Shown here in pieces: positions 48,430-57,591 of a DNA stretch of 64,000 nt. Source of the stretch: Collinsella sp. (GTDB lineage Bacteria > Actinomycetota > Coriobacteriia > Coriobacteriales > Coriobacteriaceae); NCBI GenBank assembly GCA_019414565.1, contig DXLU01000006.1:27884-91883 (forward strand), read 5' to 3'. Under the pieces are notes generated by a model. The model did not search any database and had not been told where the DNA came from. It saw only the letters and a list, made by a program, of their open reading frames with translations. How positions within the stretch are numbered: position 1 is the stretch's first letter; the number at the start of each line of letters is the position of its first letter. The translations under genes were made by a program, and so were the position numbers.

Positions 48430-49692
48430 GTGCAAAATACCAAGCAAAAGTCGGGCACCAAGCAAAAGCTGACCATCGCGGCCATCTTTGGCGCTATGGG
48501 CCCCGGTCTGCTGGCGGCGCTTTCGGGCAATGACGCCGGCGGCATTGCAACGTATTCCAGTGCGGGCGCCAGCTATGGCTACAAGATGCTCTGGATGCTT
48601 CCCGTCATGACTGTGCTGCTCATCGTGACGCAGGAGACCGCGGCGCGCTGCGGCTGCGTCACGGGTAAGGGCCTGGCATCGCTCATTCGCGAGCGCTTTG
48701 GCGTGCGCAAGAGTGTACTTGCTATGGCGGCGCTGCTGATCGCCAACACAGCCGTGACCATCTCGGAGTTCGCGGGTATCGCGAGTGGCCTTGCTCTGTT
48801 TGGCGTGCCGGCGAGCATTTCGGTGCCGCTCGTGGCGCTGCTGGTGTGGATGCTTACCATGTCGGGTAGCTTTCAGCGCATCGAGAAGATTTTGCTGCTG
48901 GTAAGCTGCGTGTTCGTGACCTACATCGTCGCCGCGTTTATGGCCGGCCCCAACTGGGGCGAGGTCGCGGTCGACTTGGTCGTCCCCAATATTCAAAACG
49001 ACCCCAGCTACGTGTCGCTCGTGGTCGCAACGATCGGTACCACCATCGCACCGTGGATGATCTTCTTGGCTCAGAACAACGTGGTCGATAAGAACGCGGG
49101 CGAGGACGACATCGTGCTGCAGCGTATTGATACCGTGAGCGGCTCGCTTGCTGCCGATGTCATTGCCGGCTTTATTATCATCACGACCGGTACGGTGTTG
49201 TTCCCGGCGGGTATTCAGATTAGCGATGCCGCCGATGCTGCCCGCGCGCTGGAGCCTATTGCGGGTCAGTGGTCCACGGTACTGTTTGCCTCGGGCTTGG
49301 TCGCGGCGAGCTTCTTGGCCGCCTGCGTGCTGCCGGGCGTTACGTCGAGCGCTATCTGCGAGGCATTTGGCTGGGAGCGCGGTGCCGACCGCAGCTGGGA
49401 CGAGGCCCCGGTCTATCGCGGCATCATTACGGCCATCATCGGTATCTCTGCCGTGCTGGTGCTTATGCCCGGCGTCGATCTGTTCCAGATTATGATGACC
49501 TCGCAGGTCATCAATGGCGTGCTGCTGCCCGTGGTTCTGGTGTTCCAGGTGGTTATTGCCGCTGACCGTCACATTATGGGCACTAACCGCAACGGCCGCG
49601 TGTGGAATGTGCTCACTTGGGCGACTATCGGTGTGATTACGGTGCTGACGGTCGTCATGTTTGTTCTGCAGGCGATGGGTTACAGCGCTTAG
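48430..49692 (+). CDS. NRAMP-related divalent-metal transporter (Mg-type, NRMT-like)
   Basis: The 420-residue transporter has ~11 membrane segments. The TM1 motif is SGNDAGGIATYSSAG in place of the NRAMP DPGN, and TM6 has TTIAPWMIFLAQNN in place of the MPH motif. Loss of the TM6 Met that favours transition metals matches the NRMT branch, whose Eggerthella lenta member transports Mg2+ and Mn2+. Start GTG 48430 follows AGGTGG by 4 nt. It is coupled with the MgtE-like gene and ends in a strong terminator. Substrate is inferred, not proven. Confidence 0.85.
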   Translation: MQNTKQKSGTKQKLTIAAIFGAMGPGLLAALSGNDAGGIATYSSAGASYGYKMLWMLPVMTVLLIVTQETAARCGCVTGKGLASLIRERFGVRKSVLAMAALLIANTAVTISEFAGIASGLALFGVPASISVPLVALLVWMLTMSGSFQRIEKILLLVSCVFVTYIVAAFMAGPNWGEVAVDLVVPNIQNDPSYVSLVVATIGTTIAPWMIFLAQNNVVDKNAGEDDIVLQRIDTVSGSLAADVIAGFIIITTGTVLFPAGIQISDAADAARALEPIAGQWSTVLFASGLVAASFLAACVLPGVTSSAICEAFGWERGADRSWDEAPVYRGIITAIIGISAVLVLMPGVDLFQIMMTSQVINGVLLPVVLVFQVVIAADRHIMGTNRNGRVWNVLTWATIGVITVLTVVMFVLQAMGYSA

Positions 49693-49708
49693 CGCCTCTT
49701 TTGGACTC

Positions 49709-49746
49709 AAAACAGGCCGCAGCGATGGACTGCGGCCTGTTTTTTG
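49709..49746 (+). terminator. Terminator of the MgtE-like/NRAMP-related operon
   Basis: AAACAGGCCGCAG pairs with CTGCGGCCTGTTT around a 7-nt loop and runs into TTTTTT. Confidence 0.93.
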
Positions 49747-49774
49747 CCCGCTATAGGGCGTTAGTTATATGGCA

Positions 49775-50004
49775 GTGGACAAAAAATGCCAAATATGAGT
49801 ACTGTTGCCTTGCCGATAGCATTTACGACCAAGAAAATAATGAACATAGTTAAGAATCTGTTTATTAAAAGCGGGTCTCCAAGTCCTAAGCCGGCCATTC
49901 TGGTCAACTGGAAGGGTCGCGCGCTACCGCATGAGCGCCATTTTGGGTGGTTTTGCCTGCTACTAAAATGGTAACAGTACTCATATTTGCCACTTTTTGT
50001 CCAC
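49775..50004. repeat. 230-bp element with 35-bp terminal inverted repeats
   Basis: Arms starting GTGGACAAAAAATGCC (left) match the inverse right arm at 32 of 35 positions and share CAAATATGAGTACTGTT. The interior is non-coding, with TTTTGCCTGCTACTAAAATGG near the right end. It ends 8 bp before the target duplication of the neighbouring insertion sequence. A short frame inside is not a credible gene. Confidence 0.85.
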
Positions 50005-50020
50005 GACCTCTTGGAGTCGG

Positions 50021-51526
50021 GTAGCGTGCAGAGATGTGGTGTAAGAGGCGGGGCATGCCCCGCCTCCGCCCTTTCTTGAAAGGGAGGGGACACCGCCTAG
50101 AATTCGTCGTTGGAGTAATGAAGGTGACGAATGGAAGGAAAGGCGATGCCCCAAGAAGAGAGTGTACTGCGCCTCGGCCGCGACGAGGCCCTCGAGGCGG
50201 CGAGGCTTTGGCAGGAGTGCGGCGACGCGCGCGAGTTCGCGTGCAGGGTGCTGGGCAGCGTGATGAACGCGCTGATGGACTCCGAGGCCCAGCAGATGTG
50301 CGGCGCGAGCCGCAACGAGCGCAGCGACGGCAGGGAGAACAGCCGCAACGGCTACCGCCCCAGGTCGCTCAAGACCGCCGTGGGCGACGTGGAGCTCGAG
50401 ATACCCAAGCTCAGGCACGGCACCTACTACCCCGAGGGCATGCTCGCGCGATGGTCGCGCGTCGACACCTCGGTGGCCGCCATCGTGCAGGAGATGTACG
50501 TATGCGGCGTGTCCACCCGCAAGGTCGAGCGCGTGGCGTCCAAGCTGGGCATATCCTCGCTGTCGAGCTCGGAGGTCTCGAGCCTCTGCTCCGACCTCGA
50601 CGCCGAGGTGGCGGAGTTCCGCCGCCGCGACCTGTCGGGCACGCCGTGCTGCTACCTGTGGCTCGACGCTACCTACATGAGCTGCAGGGTCGGCTCGTCG
50701 GTCGTCTCGCAGGGCGTCGTGACCGCGATCGGGCTGGGCGCCGACGGGCGCAAGCACTTCCTGGGCTGCGACGTGGTCGACACCGAGAGCGAGGACTCCT
50801 GGGCGGCATTCCTCGGCGGGCTGCGCGAGCGCGGGCTGGCCGGCGTTCGCCTCGTGGTCTCCGACAGCCACGCCGGGCTCGTGGCCGCCGTCTCGCGCCT
50901 GTTCCAGGGCTGCGCCTGGCAGCGCTGCGTGACGCACCTGCAGCGCAACCTCCAGAGCGCCTGCTCGGGCAGGCCCGAGGACTCCAAGGCGGCCATCAGG
51001 GACCTCGTGCACGCCGCGGTCTACCAGGACGACCCCGACCTCGCGCGCTGCGTGTGGGCCGAGGCGGCGCCCTGGGTGGCGTCGGTGTCCGCCAGGGCCG
51101 GCGAGGTCTTCGAGCAGGCCGAGGACTCCGCGCTGGCGTTCACGGCCTTCCCCAGGGCGCACTGGGCCAAGCTCCGCACCAACAACGTCCAGGAGCGCGC
51201 CAACCGCGAGATCAAGCGCCGCTACAGGGTCGTGCAGTCCTTCCCCTCGAGGGAGTCGATGCTGCGCCTGACGTGCGCGAGCCTCATGGAGACCGAGGGA
51301 CAGTGGTCCCAGCAGCGCGTGTTCTCCGAGGCCTCGGCCGCCGAGGGCTTCGCCGAGCCCGCGGACAGGCCGGCCCCGACAGAGGGGAGGCGCCGCGCGC
51401 TCGGGCGGCGCGCCAGGGAGATAGTGGACGAGATAGTCGAGAGGCGCGGTCTCAAGAAGGAGTAACATCGGGACTTGCAGCGACGGACCTCGGGACGCTC
51501 TTACACCACGTCTGCGCGCGCCACCT
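50021..51526 (+). mobile_element. IS256-family insertion sequence
   Basis: Imperfect terminal inverted repeats enclose one transposase gene; the inner core GTGGTGTAAGAG is exact at both ends, and about 27 bp match with five mismatches. GGAGTCGG is present at 50013-50020 and 51527-51534, consistent with an 8-bp target duplication. The right junction has two additional bases, so the exact right end is uncertain. Confidence 0.8.
50131..51465 (+). CDS. IS256-family (mutator-type) transposase
   Basis: The 444-residue DDE transposase has the family segments YLWLDATYMSCR (first Asp), VVSDSHAGLV (second Asp) and NNVQERANREIKRR (Glu), plus the C/H-containing WQRCVTHLQRN. It looks intact. ATG 50131 has AAGG 6 nt upstream; ATG 50146, after GGAAGGAAAGG, is an equally plausible start that would remove five residues. 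Confidence 0.93.
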   Translation: MEGKAMPQEESVLRLGRDEALEAARLWQECGDAREFACRVLGSVMNALMDSEAQQMCGASRNERSDGRENSRNGYRPRSLKTAVGDVELEIPKLRHGTYYPEGMLARWSRVDTSVAAIVQEMYVCGVSTRKVERVASKLGISSLSSSEVSSLCSDLDAEVAEFRRRDLSGTPCCYLWLDATYMSCRVGSSVVSQGVVTAIGLGADGRKHFLGCDVVDTESEDSWAAFLGGLRERGLAGVRLVVSDSHAGLVAAVSRLFQGCAWQRCVTHLQRNLQSACSGRPEDSKAAIRDLVHAAVYQDDPDLARCVWAEAAPWVASVSARAGEVFEQAEDSALAFTAFPRAHWAKLRTNNVQERANREIKRRYRVVQSFPSRESMLRLTCASLMETEGQWSQQRVFSEASAAEGFAEPADRPAPTEGRRRALGRRAREIVDEIVERRGLKKE

Positions 51527-51692
51527 GGAGTCGGCTCGAAAAGAGTGATTTTGGGTTGTTTGCTGCGGATGTGGGGCTTGGAAACAACGCTCGGGGTGGC
51601 GAGGCGCCCAGAATTCGGTCGCAAGGAGGGCGTTCCTTGGCTGTGTCAGGAGTGTCCCTGGGTGCCGGCACATAAGGAACGTTCCTAACTGC

Positions 51693-51728
51693 CGGAGGGG
51701 GTGTCTGCCGTGGCGGGCACCCCCTCCG
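51693..51728. terminator. Hairpin downstream of the acyltransferase gene
   Basis: CGGAGGGGGTG (51693-51703) pairs with CACCCCCTCCG (51718-51728). It lies 25 bp past the leftward gene's stop. No T run follows. The adjacent AACGTTCCTAACTGCCGG resembles text in the 33980 repeat. Confidence 0.5.
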
Positions 51729-51752
51729 AATGTGGGAAGTTTGCGCTGCAGG

Positions 51753-53966
51753 TTACTTGTCGGTGCCCAGCTTGTGCGGCTTGAGAGCGAGCGCATTGAC
51801 GAGCGCGTCGGTGGCAGACTTGACGGCCGCCGGCTGCGGATCGTTGACGTGATCCTCGGGATGCACGGGCAGGTCCTTCTTGACTGCATCGTGGATCAAG
51901 TTGAGGTACTCAGTCACGCCAGTGGTCGATAGGTGCGTGCCATCGCCATCGAACAGGTCGTTGCGATTGGCACTGTATCCGAACCAGTCGATAACGCGCA
52001 CGTTCTTGTAGCGCGTAGCAGCGTTGGTGATGGCCTGGTTGGTAGAGCCAACCCACGGCTGCGGGCTGCGCGTGTTCACAAACACCACAATACGCTTATC
52101 TCCTGCATCGGTCATGATGGCGTCGATCTGGTCGTCGGTTACCAAGCCGTTGGTGCCCAGTGCAAAGACCACGATCTTGCCGGCAAGGTTCTGTTGGAGA
52201 TAGCCCTCAAATGTCGCGCGGCCCGCATCAAACTGGCGGCCCTTTTCGGCATCGATATGGCTGTGCGGGAACACGCCGTCAAAGGAATCAACGGCGCGCA
52301 GCGACACGGAGTCACCGATCATCAACAGGTCGTAGGAGCCATCGGGGAAGCCGTCGTTGTCCTTGTCGGTGTCGTCGGCCGCCTGCTGGTCGGTGGGCGC
52401 GGTGTTTTTTGCTTCCTTGTTGAGGACTTCGGCGCCCTCACCGCTCAGTGCGGAGGTCTCCGGCACAAAGACCAGGCCGCCCAGTGCAACGACCAACACG
52501 ACAGCGCAGGCTGCGCAGACAGGGACGTGCGCGCGCACCCAGTTGGTGGGCGTGGTGGTGCCGTTGCGGAACTCGGATACGGTGCGCCCAAAGGTGCCCT
52601 TTCTAAACGGCGTCTCGATAAAGCGATATGAGCATTCGGCTACGGCGACCACCAACAACACCTGCAAAATGTACTGCCACCACGGCGTATCGTTGATGTT
52701 GGCGACCGGGTTCATGAGCAACAGTAGCGGATAGTGCCACAGGTAGATGCTGTACGAGCGCTTGCCAACCCACACGAGCGGCTCGGCGGACAGTGCGCGG
52801 GCAACCATTCCCTGGGGCTGCACGCAGGCCGCGATGACCATGAGCGTGAGGATGGAGCATAACAGCGTGCCGCCGCGATACTGGAACGCGGTGTAGCCGT
52901 TGGTGAGCGCGACCATGGCGGCAAGGCCAACCAGACCCACGACGCCCAACACATCGATGGATGCAGGTGAGGACCAAAAACGCACGAGCGTACTCGGCTG
53001 AGTCGGGACGGTCTCGGCTGCGCCGTCGGTCGTAGCGTCATGCTTGCTTTCGGCGTTCTTGCCGTGCTTGGCGGCGCCAGCCAGGCGATTGAGCCCCAAA
53101 CGATGAACGAGACGCACCGGCGCCAGGTCGCGATCGGGGATAAAGGCCATCCAGGCACCCAGCAGCAGCGAGAACACGCGGGTGTCGGTGCCGTAGTACA
53201 CGCGGCTGGGATCGGCGGCGGGGTTATAGAGCACCATCATGGCGATGGCGGAGACAGCAGCCAGGCCCAGAACCATGCGGCGCGTGTTGGGCTTGCTCAT
53301 GTGCATGGATACCATAGCGAGCAGCAGCGGGGGCCAAACCAGGTAGAACTGTTCCTCGATGGCGAGCGACCAAAAGTGCGTAAGCGGCGAGGGATCGCCC
53401 AGAGCATTGAAGTACGAGACGTTTTGGGCAATCTGCCACCAGTTGTTGAAGAACAGCAGCGACGGCAGAATGTCGGGGCGCATCTTGGTAAGCATCACGT
53501 GGTTAAAGATGGTGCACAGCGCGCAGGTCACGAACACTACCGTTACCACGGCGGGGACCAGGCGACGGATGCGGCGAATCCAGAAGCTCTTGAGGTCGAT
53601 GCGGCCGGTCTTAGCGACTTCGTTGAGTAGCAGGCGTGTGATCAGATAGCCTGAAAGCACAAAAAAGATCGTGACGCCGAGCAGACCGCCCTGCGCCCAC
53701 GTGAGGTTGAGGTGATAGAGCACCACCGCGACGACGGCAAGCGTGCGCAGGCCGTCGAGCGCAGGGATGTAGCGGGACTTGGGGCGAGCAGGCGTCTGCT
53801 CCGCGGCGCTGTTGGTGTGGGTACCCTTGTTGGCAGGCGTGCGACGAGAGCCTGCGCCGCGGTTCGGCTCGGTGGCTTGGCGGTTAGCGCGCGAACGTTC
53901 GTGCGGCGCTTGTTGATCGCTCGCGTGGCGTGAGCTGCGCGAACTCGATCGCGGGAATTGTTCCAT
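51753..53966 (-). CDS. OafA/YrhL-type membrane O-acyltransferase with C-terminal SGNH domain
   Basis: The 737-residue protein has a Ser/Arg-rich N-terminal tail, an acyltransferase-3 membrane domain of ~10 segments (YIPALDGLRTLAVVAVVLYH, GVTIFFVLSGYLITRLL, HFWSLAIEEQFYLVWP) and, after a linker, an extracytoplasmic SGNH hydrolase-like domain with GDSV (catalytic Ser) and DGTHLS (Asp-His). It is expected to move acetyl groups onto peptidoglycan or other wall glycans. It is monocistronic, divergent from the ribokinase gene. Confidence 0.9.
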   Translation of the reverse strand: MEQFPRSSSRSSRHASDQQAPHERSRANRQATEPNRGAGSRRTPANKGTHTNSAAEQTPARPKSRYIPALDGLRTLAVVAVVLYHLNLTWAQGGLLGVTIFFVLSGYLITRLLLNEVAKTGRIDLKSFWIRRIRRLVPAVVTVVFVTCALCTIFNHVMLTKMRPDILPSLLFFNNWWQIAQNVSYFNALGDPSPLTHFWSLAIEEQFYLVWPPLLLAMVSMHMSKPNTRRMVLGLAAVSAIAMMVLYNPAADPSRVYYGTDTRVFSLLLGAWMAFIPDRDLAPVRLVHRLGLNRLAGAAKHGKNAESKHDATTDGAAETVPTQPSTLVRFWSSPASIDVLGVVGLVGLAAMVALTNGYTAFQYRGGTLLCSILTLMVIAACVQPQGMVARALSAEPLVWVGKRSYSIYLWHYPLLLLMNPVANINDTPWWQYILQVLLVVAVAECSYRFIETPFRKGTFGRTVSEFRNGTTTPTNWVRAHVPVCAACAVVLVVALGGLVFVPETSALSGEGAEVLNKEAKNTAPTDQQAADDTDKDNDGFPDGSYDLLMIGDSVSLRAVDSFDGVFPHSHIDAEKGRQFDAGRATFEGYLQQNLAGKIVVFALGTNGLVTDDQIDAIMTDAGDKRIVVFVNTRSPQPWVGSTNQAITNAATRYKNVRVIDWFGYSANRNDLFDGDGTHLSTTGVTEYLNLIHDAVKKDLPVHPEDHVNDPQPAAVKSATDALVNALALKPHKLGTDK

Positions 53967-54152
53967 AAAACTTCATCCAATGACGAGAATAATCAGCACG
54001 CCTTCATTGTAGCCGCCTGCTCCTGTGAATGCTTGCTGCCGGTGCAAGCTCAAGCGCGCGTCCACATCAAAGTGAACTAAAGTTATAGAGGTGCGAGAGC
54101 GCACGATTGACGGCCAACAGCGGGTGCAGAGCCCGCGGACGAGGAGGTTTCC

Positions 54153-55115
54153 ATGGCAGATTGCGGCATCGTTGCGGTGTTCGGCAGCATGAACATGGAC
54201 CTTTCGGTGGCGTGCGAGCGCATGCCACGTGCGGGCGAGACCGTCGGCGGCAGCGGGTTTATCGCCAACGCCGGCGGCAAAGGCGCCAACCAGGCCGTGG
54301 CTGCCGCGCGCATGGGCGCGCGCACGCACATGATCGGCGCGGTCGGTCGCGACGCATTTGGCACGTCGCTCGTGGCGGGGCTCCAAGATGCTGGCGTGGA
54401 CTGTGACTTTGTGGCGCGTCGCGATGATGTGGAGACGGGAACGGCGACCATCATTCGCTGCGAGGGAGACAACCGCATCGTGCTGTCACCGGGCGCCAAT
54501 CATGCGCTTGCGGGCGAGGACGTTGCCCGCGCGCTGAGGCGTCTGGTGGCCGATGAGCTCGACGGTGACGCCAGCAAGATTGCCCCGGCTGCCGGAAGCG
54601 TCTTTATCGCCCAGGGCGAATGTGATCTTGTGGCGACTGCCGAGGCGCTTTTTTGCGCTCACGAGCTCGGGTTCTATACGGTCTTTAATCCGGCGCCTGC
54701 CTGTGAGTTGCCTGAGGAGGTCTGGCCTGCGGTCGACCTGGTCTGTCCTAACGAGACTGAGTGCCAGGTACTGACGGGCATCTTGCCTGCGGATGATGCG
54801 AGCTGCGTCGCGGCACTCAATGCCCTGCTCGCCAAGGGTGCCGGAGCTGCGGTCATCACGTTGGGCGGCGCCGGGTCGGTTGCGCTCGGCGACGACGGCG
54901 AGCTGCTGCGTATGCCGGCGCTTTCGAGCGCGGTGGTCGATACGACGGCCGCGGGCGATACGTTTATCGGCGCGTTGGCGGCGGCTCGCCTAGAGGGCTT
55001 GCCGCTCTTTGAGTGCATGGCCGCGGGTGCTCGCGCCTCGGCAGTGACGGTGTCGCGCCTGGGCGCTCAGCAATCGATTCCCACGCGCGCCGAAGTTGAA
55101 CATTGGTTTGGTTAA
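54153..55115 (+). CDS. rbsK: Ribokinase (PfkB family)
   Basis: The 320-residue kinase phosphorylates ribose. It has the N-terminal GSMNMD, the substrate/dimer motif GGKGANQAVAAARMG, and the C-terminal DTTAAGDTFIGAL with the catalytic Asp and anion hole (usually DTTGAGD; here the Gly is Ala). NETECQVLTG matches the conserved NxxE Mg2+-binding motif. It precedes a nucleoside hydrolase by 30 bp, which gives a free-ribose-producing pair for nucleoside salvage. Confidence 0.85.
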   Translation: MADCGIVAVFGSMNMDLSVACERMPRAGETVGGSGFIANAGGKGANQAVAAARMGARTHMIGAVGRDAFGTSLVAGLQDAGVDCDFVARRDDVETGTATIIRCEGDNRIVLSPGANHALAGEDVARALRRLVADELDGDASKIAPAAGSVFIAQGECDLVATAEALFCAHELGFYTVFNPAPACELPEEVWPAVDLVCPNETECQVLTGILPADDASCVAALNALLAKGAGAAVITLGGAGSVALGDDGELLRMPALSSAVVDTTAAGDTFIGALAAARLEGLPLFECMAAGARASAVTVSRLGAQQSIPTRAEVEHWFG

Positions 55116-55145
55116 ACGATAAAGACGGAGAAGCGGAGCAGAACA

Positions 55146-56120
55146 ATGGCAATCAAGAAGCTGATCCTTGATCTGGATATGGGTGTGGACGATGCGATGG
55201 CGCTGGCCTATGCCATCGCGAGCCCCGAGGTGGAGCTCGTGGGTATCACCACGTGCTTTGGCAACGTGCGCGTCGAGCAATCGGCGCACAACTGCCTGGC
55301 GGTGCTCGACCTGTTGGGTCGTCCCGAGGTGCCGGTGTACCTGGGCGCCGATCGTCCCATGAAGGCGACCGAACCCTACACGCCGCCGGCGTCCACCACG
55401 CTTATCCACGGCAAGAACGGTATTGGCGGCGCAAGCGTGCCCGCTTCGCCGTACGAGCCGGTGGGCGCGACGTCGGCCGATGGCAATGCGGCGGTCGATT
55501 ACCTGATTGATGCCGCGCGTACCTATGGCCCCGATTTGATCTACGTGGCGACCGGCCCGCTCTCCAATCTGTCGCTCGCCCTGGAGCGTGATGCGGCGGC
55601 GATGATGTCTATCGGTCGCGTGGTCGTGATGGGCGGCGCCCTTACCGTGCCCGGCAACGTGAGCGCGGGCGCCGAGGCCAACATGGCGGGCGACCCCGAG
55701 GCTGCCGACGCCGTGTTGCGCTCGGGCCGCAAGCTCACCATGGTGGGCTTGGATGTGACGCACCGCGTGGTGCTCACACGTCGCGACGTTGCCGGCTGGA
55801 CGGGCTCGGGCACTATGGCTGGCTGCGCGTTTGCGAGCATGGTCGAGCACTATATCGGTTCGTACGAAATGAACGCGCCCTACCTGGGCGGCTGCGCGCT
55901 GCACGATCCGCTGGCGGTTGCCGTGGCGATTGATCCCACGCTCGTGGGTGCGCTCGGCTGCAATCTTCGTGTCGACCTGCTGGGCGAGTACCGCGGCCGC
56001 ACTATCTGTGATGAGCACCGTCTGTCCGATCCGGATAAGAGCGCGCTCGTGGCGCTCACCGTGGACGCCCCACGTTTCCTCGCGGAGTTTAAGGCACGCA
56101 TGGCTCGCATCCTTGGCTAA
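55146..56120 (+). CDS. Ribonucleoside hydrolase (RihA/B-like)
   Basis: The 324-residue enzyme hydrolyses ribonucleosides to base and ribose. The N-terminal Ca2+-binding motif is DLDMGVDDAMAL (DxDxxxDD type, first residues shifted from the usual DTDPGxDD). GGALTVPGNVSAGAEANM and the C-terminal CALHDPLAVAVAID region supply further active-site residues. It lies downstream of ribokinase, so released ribose would be phosphorylated at once. Confidence 0.88.
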   Translation: MAIKKLILDLDMGVDDAMALAYAIASPEVELVGITTCFGNVRVEQSAHNCLAVLDLLGRPEVPVYLGADRPMKATEPYTPPASTTLIHGKNGIGGASVPASPYEPVGATSADGNAAVDYLIDAARTYGPDLIYVATGPLSNLSLALERDAAAMMSIGRVVVMGGALTVPGNVSAGAEANMAGDPEAADAVLRSGRKLTMVGLDVTHRVVLTRRDVAGWTGSGTMAGCAFASMVEHYIGSYEMNAPYLGGCALHDPLAVAVAIDPTLVGALGCNLRVDLLGEYRGRTICDEHRLSDPDKSALVALTVDAPRFLAEFKARMARILG

Positions 56121-56204
56121 ACGGTTTCTGTGCCCCGATCCAGATTAGCTACCGAGTAAATACGCCCGTTGGGGGAATAGTCGCGTCGCTTCGCTTGACA
56201 ACAG

Positions 56205-56245
56205 GCTAAACTAGCTATTAAACATTTACTATTCTGTTTAGATTG
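56205..56245. promoter_or_regulatory. Candidate operator upstream of the LacI-type gene
   Basis: AAACATTTACTATTCTGTTTAG resembles sequence near 57515 (AAACATTTAGTAAACAG). Shared AAACATTTA(C/G)TA blocks before both the regulator and the sugar operon suggest binding by the LacI-type protein itself. Confidence 0.4.
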
Positions 56246-56323
56246 AATTTGCGGTCGTTTAGTTGTCGAGTCACGGGGCGGTCAGGCCACGATGCTCCGC
56301 CACGACCGTTGCTAGGGGGAACA

Positions 56324-57334
56324 ATGGCCAAAGCAAGTGTTCGCGAAATCAGCCGCATCACCGGTTTTTCGCCTGCGACCGTGTCCAACGCGCTCAACCG
56401 CAAGCGCAGCGTGAGCGAGGAGACCGCCAAAGTCATCCTGGAGTGCGCGCAGTCGCTCGGCTATCAGCAGTCGACGCAGCTCGAGAGCATCCAGTTTGTG
56501 CTCGCGCGCAAGACGGGCGCCATCCTGGACGAGAGCACCTTCCATCCCGCGGTTATTGAGGGCGTGGAGCGCCAGGCGCGTCGCCACGGCATGAGCACGA
56601 GCTTTGTCTCGCTCGACTTTAGCGACCTGGACGCCGTGCGTCCGCAGGTCGAGGGCCTGATCGCCGACCCGTCTGCCGCCATCGTGCTGATGGGTACCGA
56701 GCTGGGTGAGGAAGATTACGCCCTGTTCGCCAACGCTGCCGCCCACCTGATCGTGCTCGACGGCTGGAGCGACCGCCAGTACTTTGATGCCGTAGTCATT
56801 GCCAATACCGATTCGGTGCTGCGCGCCGTGGACTACCTTATCGAGAAGGGTCACAGGCAAATCGGCTATCTGGCAGGCGATCTTCGTATCCGCAACTTTA
56901 AGGATCGCGAGCGCGGCTATCGCCAAGCGCTTGAGGATGCGGACCTCGAGGCCAATCCGGCATGGCACGTCACGCTGGGCACCACGCTCGAAGGTGCCTA
57001 TCGCGATATGGGTGCATGGCTCGACAGCGTCTCACGCGACGACCTGCCGACGGCTTTCTTTGCCGAGAACGACGTGCTCGCCGTGGGTGCCATGCGCGCG
57101 TTCAACGAGCACGGCATTCGCGTGCCCGAGGATGTCTCGATCATCGGCTTTGACGACCTATCTCTGGGCGCTTTTTCCAACCCGCCGCTCACCACGGTGC
57201 ATGTTCCCAAGCACGAGGTGGGTGAGATCGCGGTGCGCCGCCTGGTGGGCAACATCCGCAATCCCAAGAGCTACACCTGCAAAACGGCTGTGTCGACCTA
57301 TTTTGTCGAGCGCCAGAGCGTGCGCGAAATCTAG
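56324..57334 (+). CDS. LacI-family transcriptional regulator
   Basis: The 336-residue protein has an N-terminal HTH (SVREISRITGFSPATVSNAL) and hinge, then a periplasmic-binding-protein-like sensor domain (VIANTDSVLRAVDYLIEKGH, then ENDVLAVGAMRAFNEHG and GFDDLSLGAF). ATG 56324 has AGGGGGA upstream. It sits between the nucleoside pair and the isomerase/transketolase genes and likely controls the latter. The effector sugar is unknown. Confidence 0.92.
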   Translation: MAKASVREISRITGFSPATVSNALNRKRSVSEETAKVILECAQSLGYQQSTQLESIQFVLARKTGAILDESTFHPAVIEGVERQARRHGMSTSFVSLDFSDLDAVRPQVEGLIADPSAAIVLMGTELGEEDYALFANAAAHLIVLDGWSDRQYFDAVVIANTDSVLRAVDYLIEKGHRQIGYLAGDLRIRNFKDRERGYRQALEDADLEANPAWHVTLGTTLEGAYRDMGAWLDSVSRDDLPTAFFAENDVLAVGAMRAFNEHGIRVPEDVSIIGFDDLSLGAFSNPPLTTVHVPKHEVGEIAVRRLVGNIRNPKSYTCKTAVSTYFVERQSVREI

Positions 57335-57397
57335 GCGGAGACGGCATCGCCTGCAGCGTGCCAAAGCTCGCTAGGGCAGTAAACATAGCGCTATTCA

Positions 57398-57426
57398 AAA
57401 GAGGGTCCTTCGGGGCCCTCTTTTTG
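57398..57426 (+). terminator. Terminator of the LacI-type gene
   Basis: AAAGAGGGTCC pairs with GGCCCTCTTT around a UUCG-type loop, followed by TTTTTG. Confidence 0.92.
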
Positions 57427-57439
57427 TTGCCCTTGTATG

Positions 57440-57575
57440 TTCAGATTGTTTACATACCGTTTAGGCTGATTTCTCTACCGTTTACGAGACTTTTGCGCTA
57501 AACTTTTAAACAAAAGAGTAAAACATTTAGTAAACAGAACAAAACGAAACATGCGTCTGTTTACTGAACATGTGA
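57440..57575 (+). promoter_or_regulatory. Promoter/operator region of the isomerase operon
   Basis: The AT-rich segment has repeated GTTTAC/GTTTAG half-sites: TTGTTTACATACCGTTTAGG, CCGTTTACGAGAC, AAACATTTAGTAAAC and CTGTTTACTGAAC. The clustering of half-sites fits cooperative LacI-family control. No exact promoter is assigned. Confidence 0.45.
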
Positions 57576-57591
57576 CTAGGGGAGGACGTAC

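Noticed and set aside
49786..49974. Small 62-residue frame inside the 230-bp element
   Set aside because: It spans the inverted-repeat structure and has no good ribosome site.
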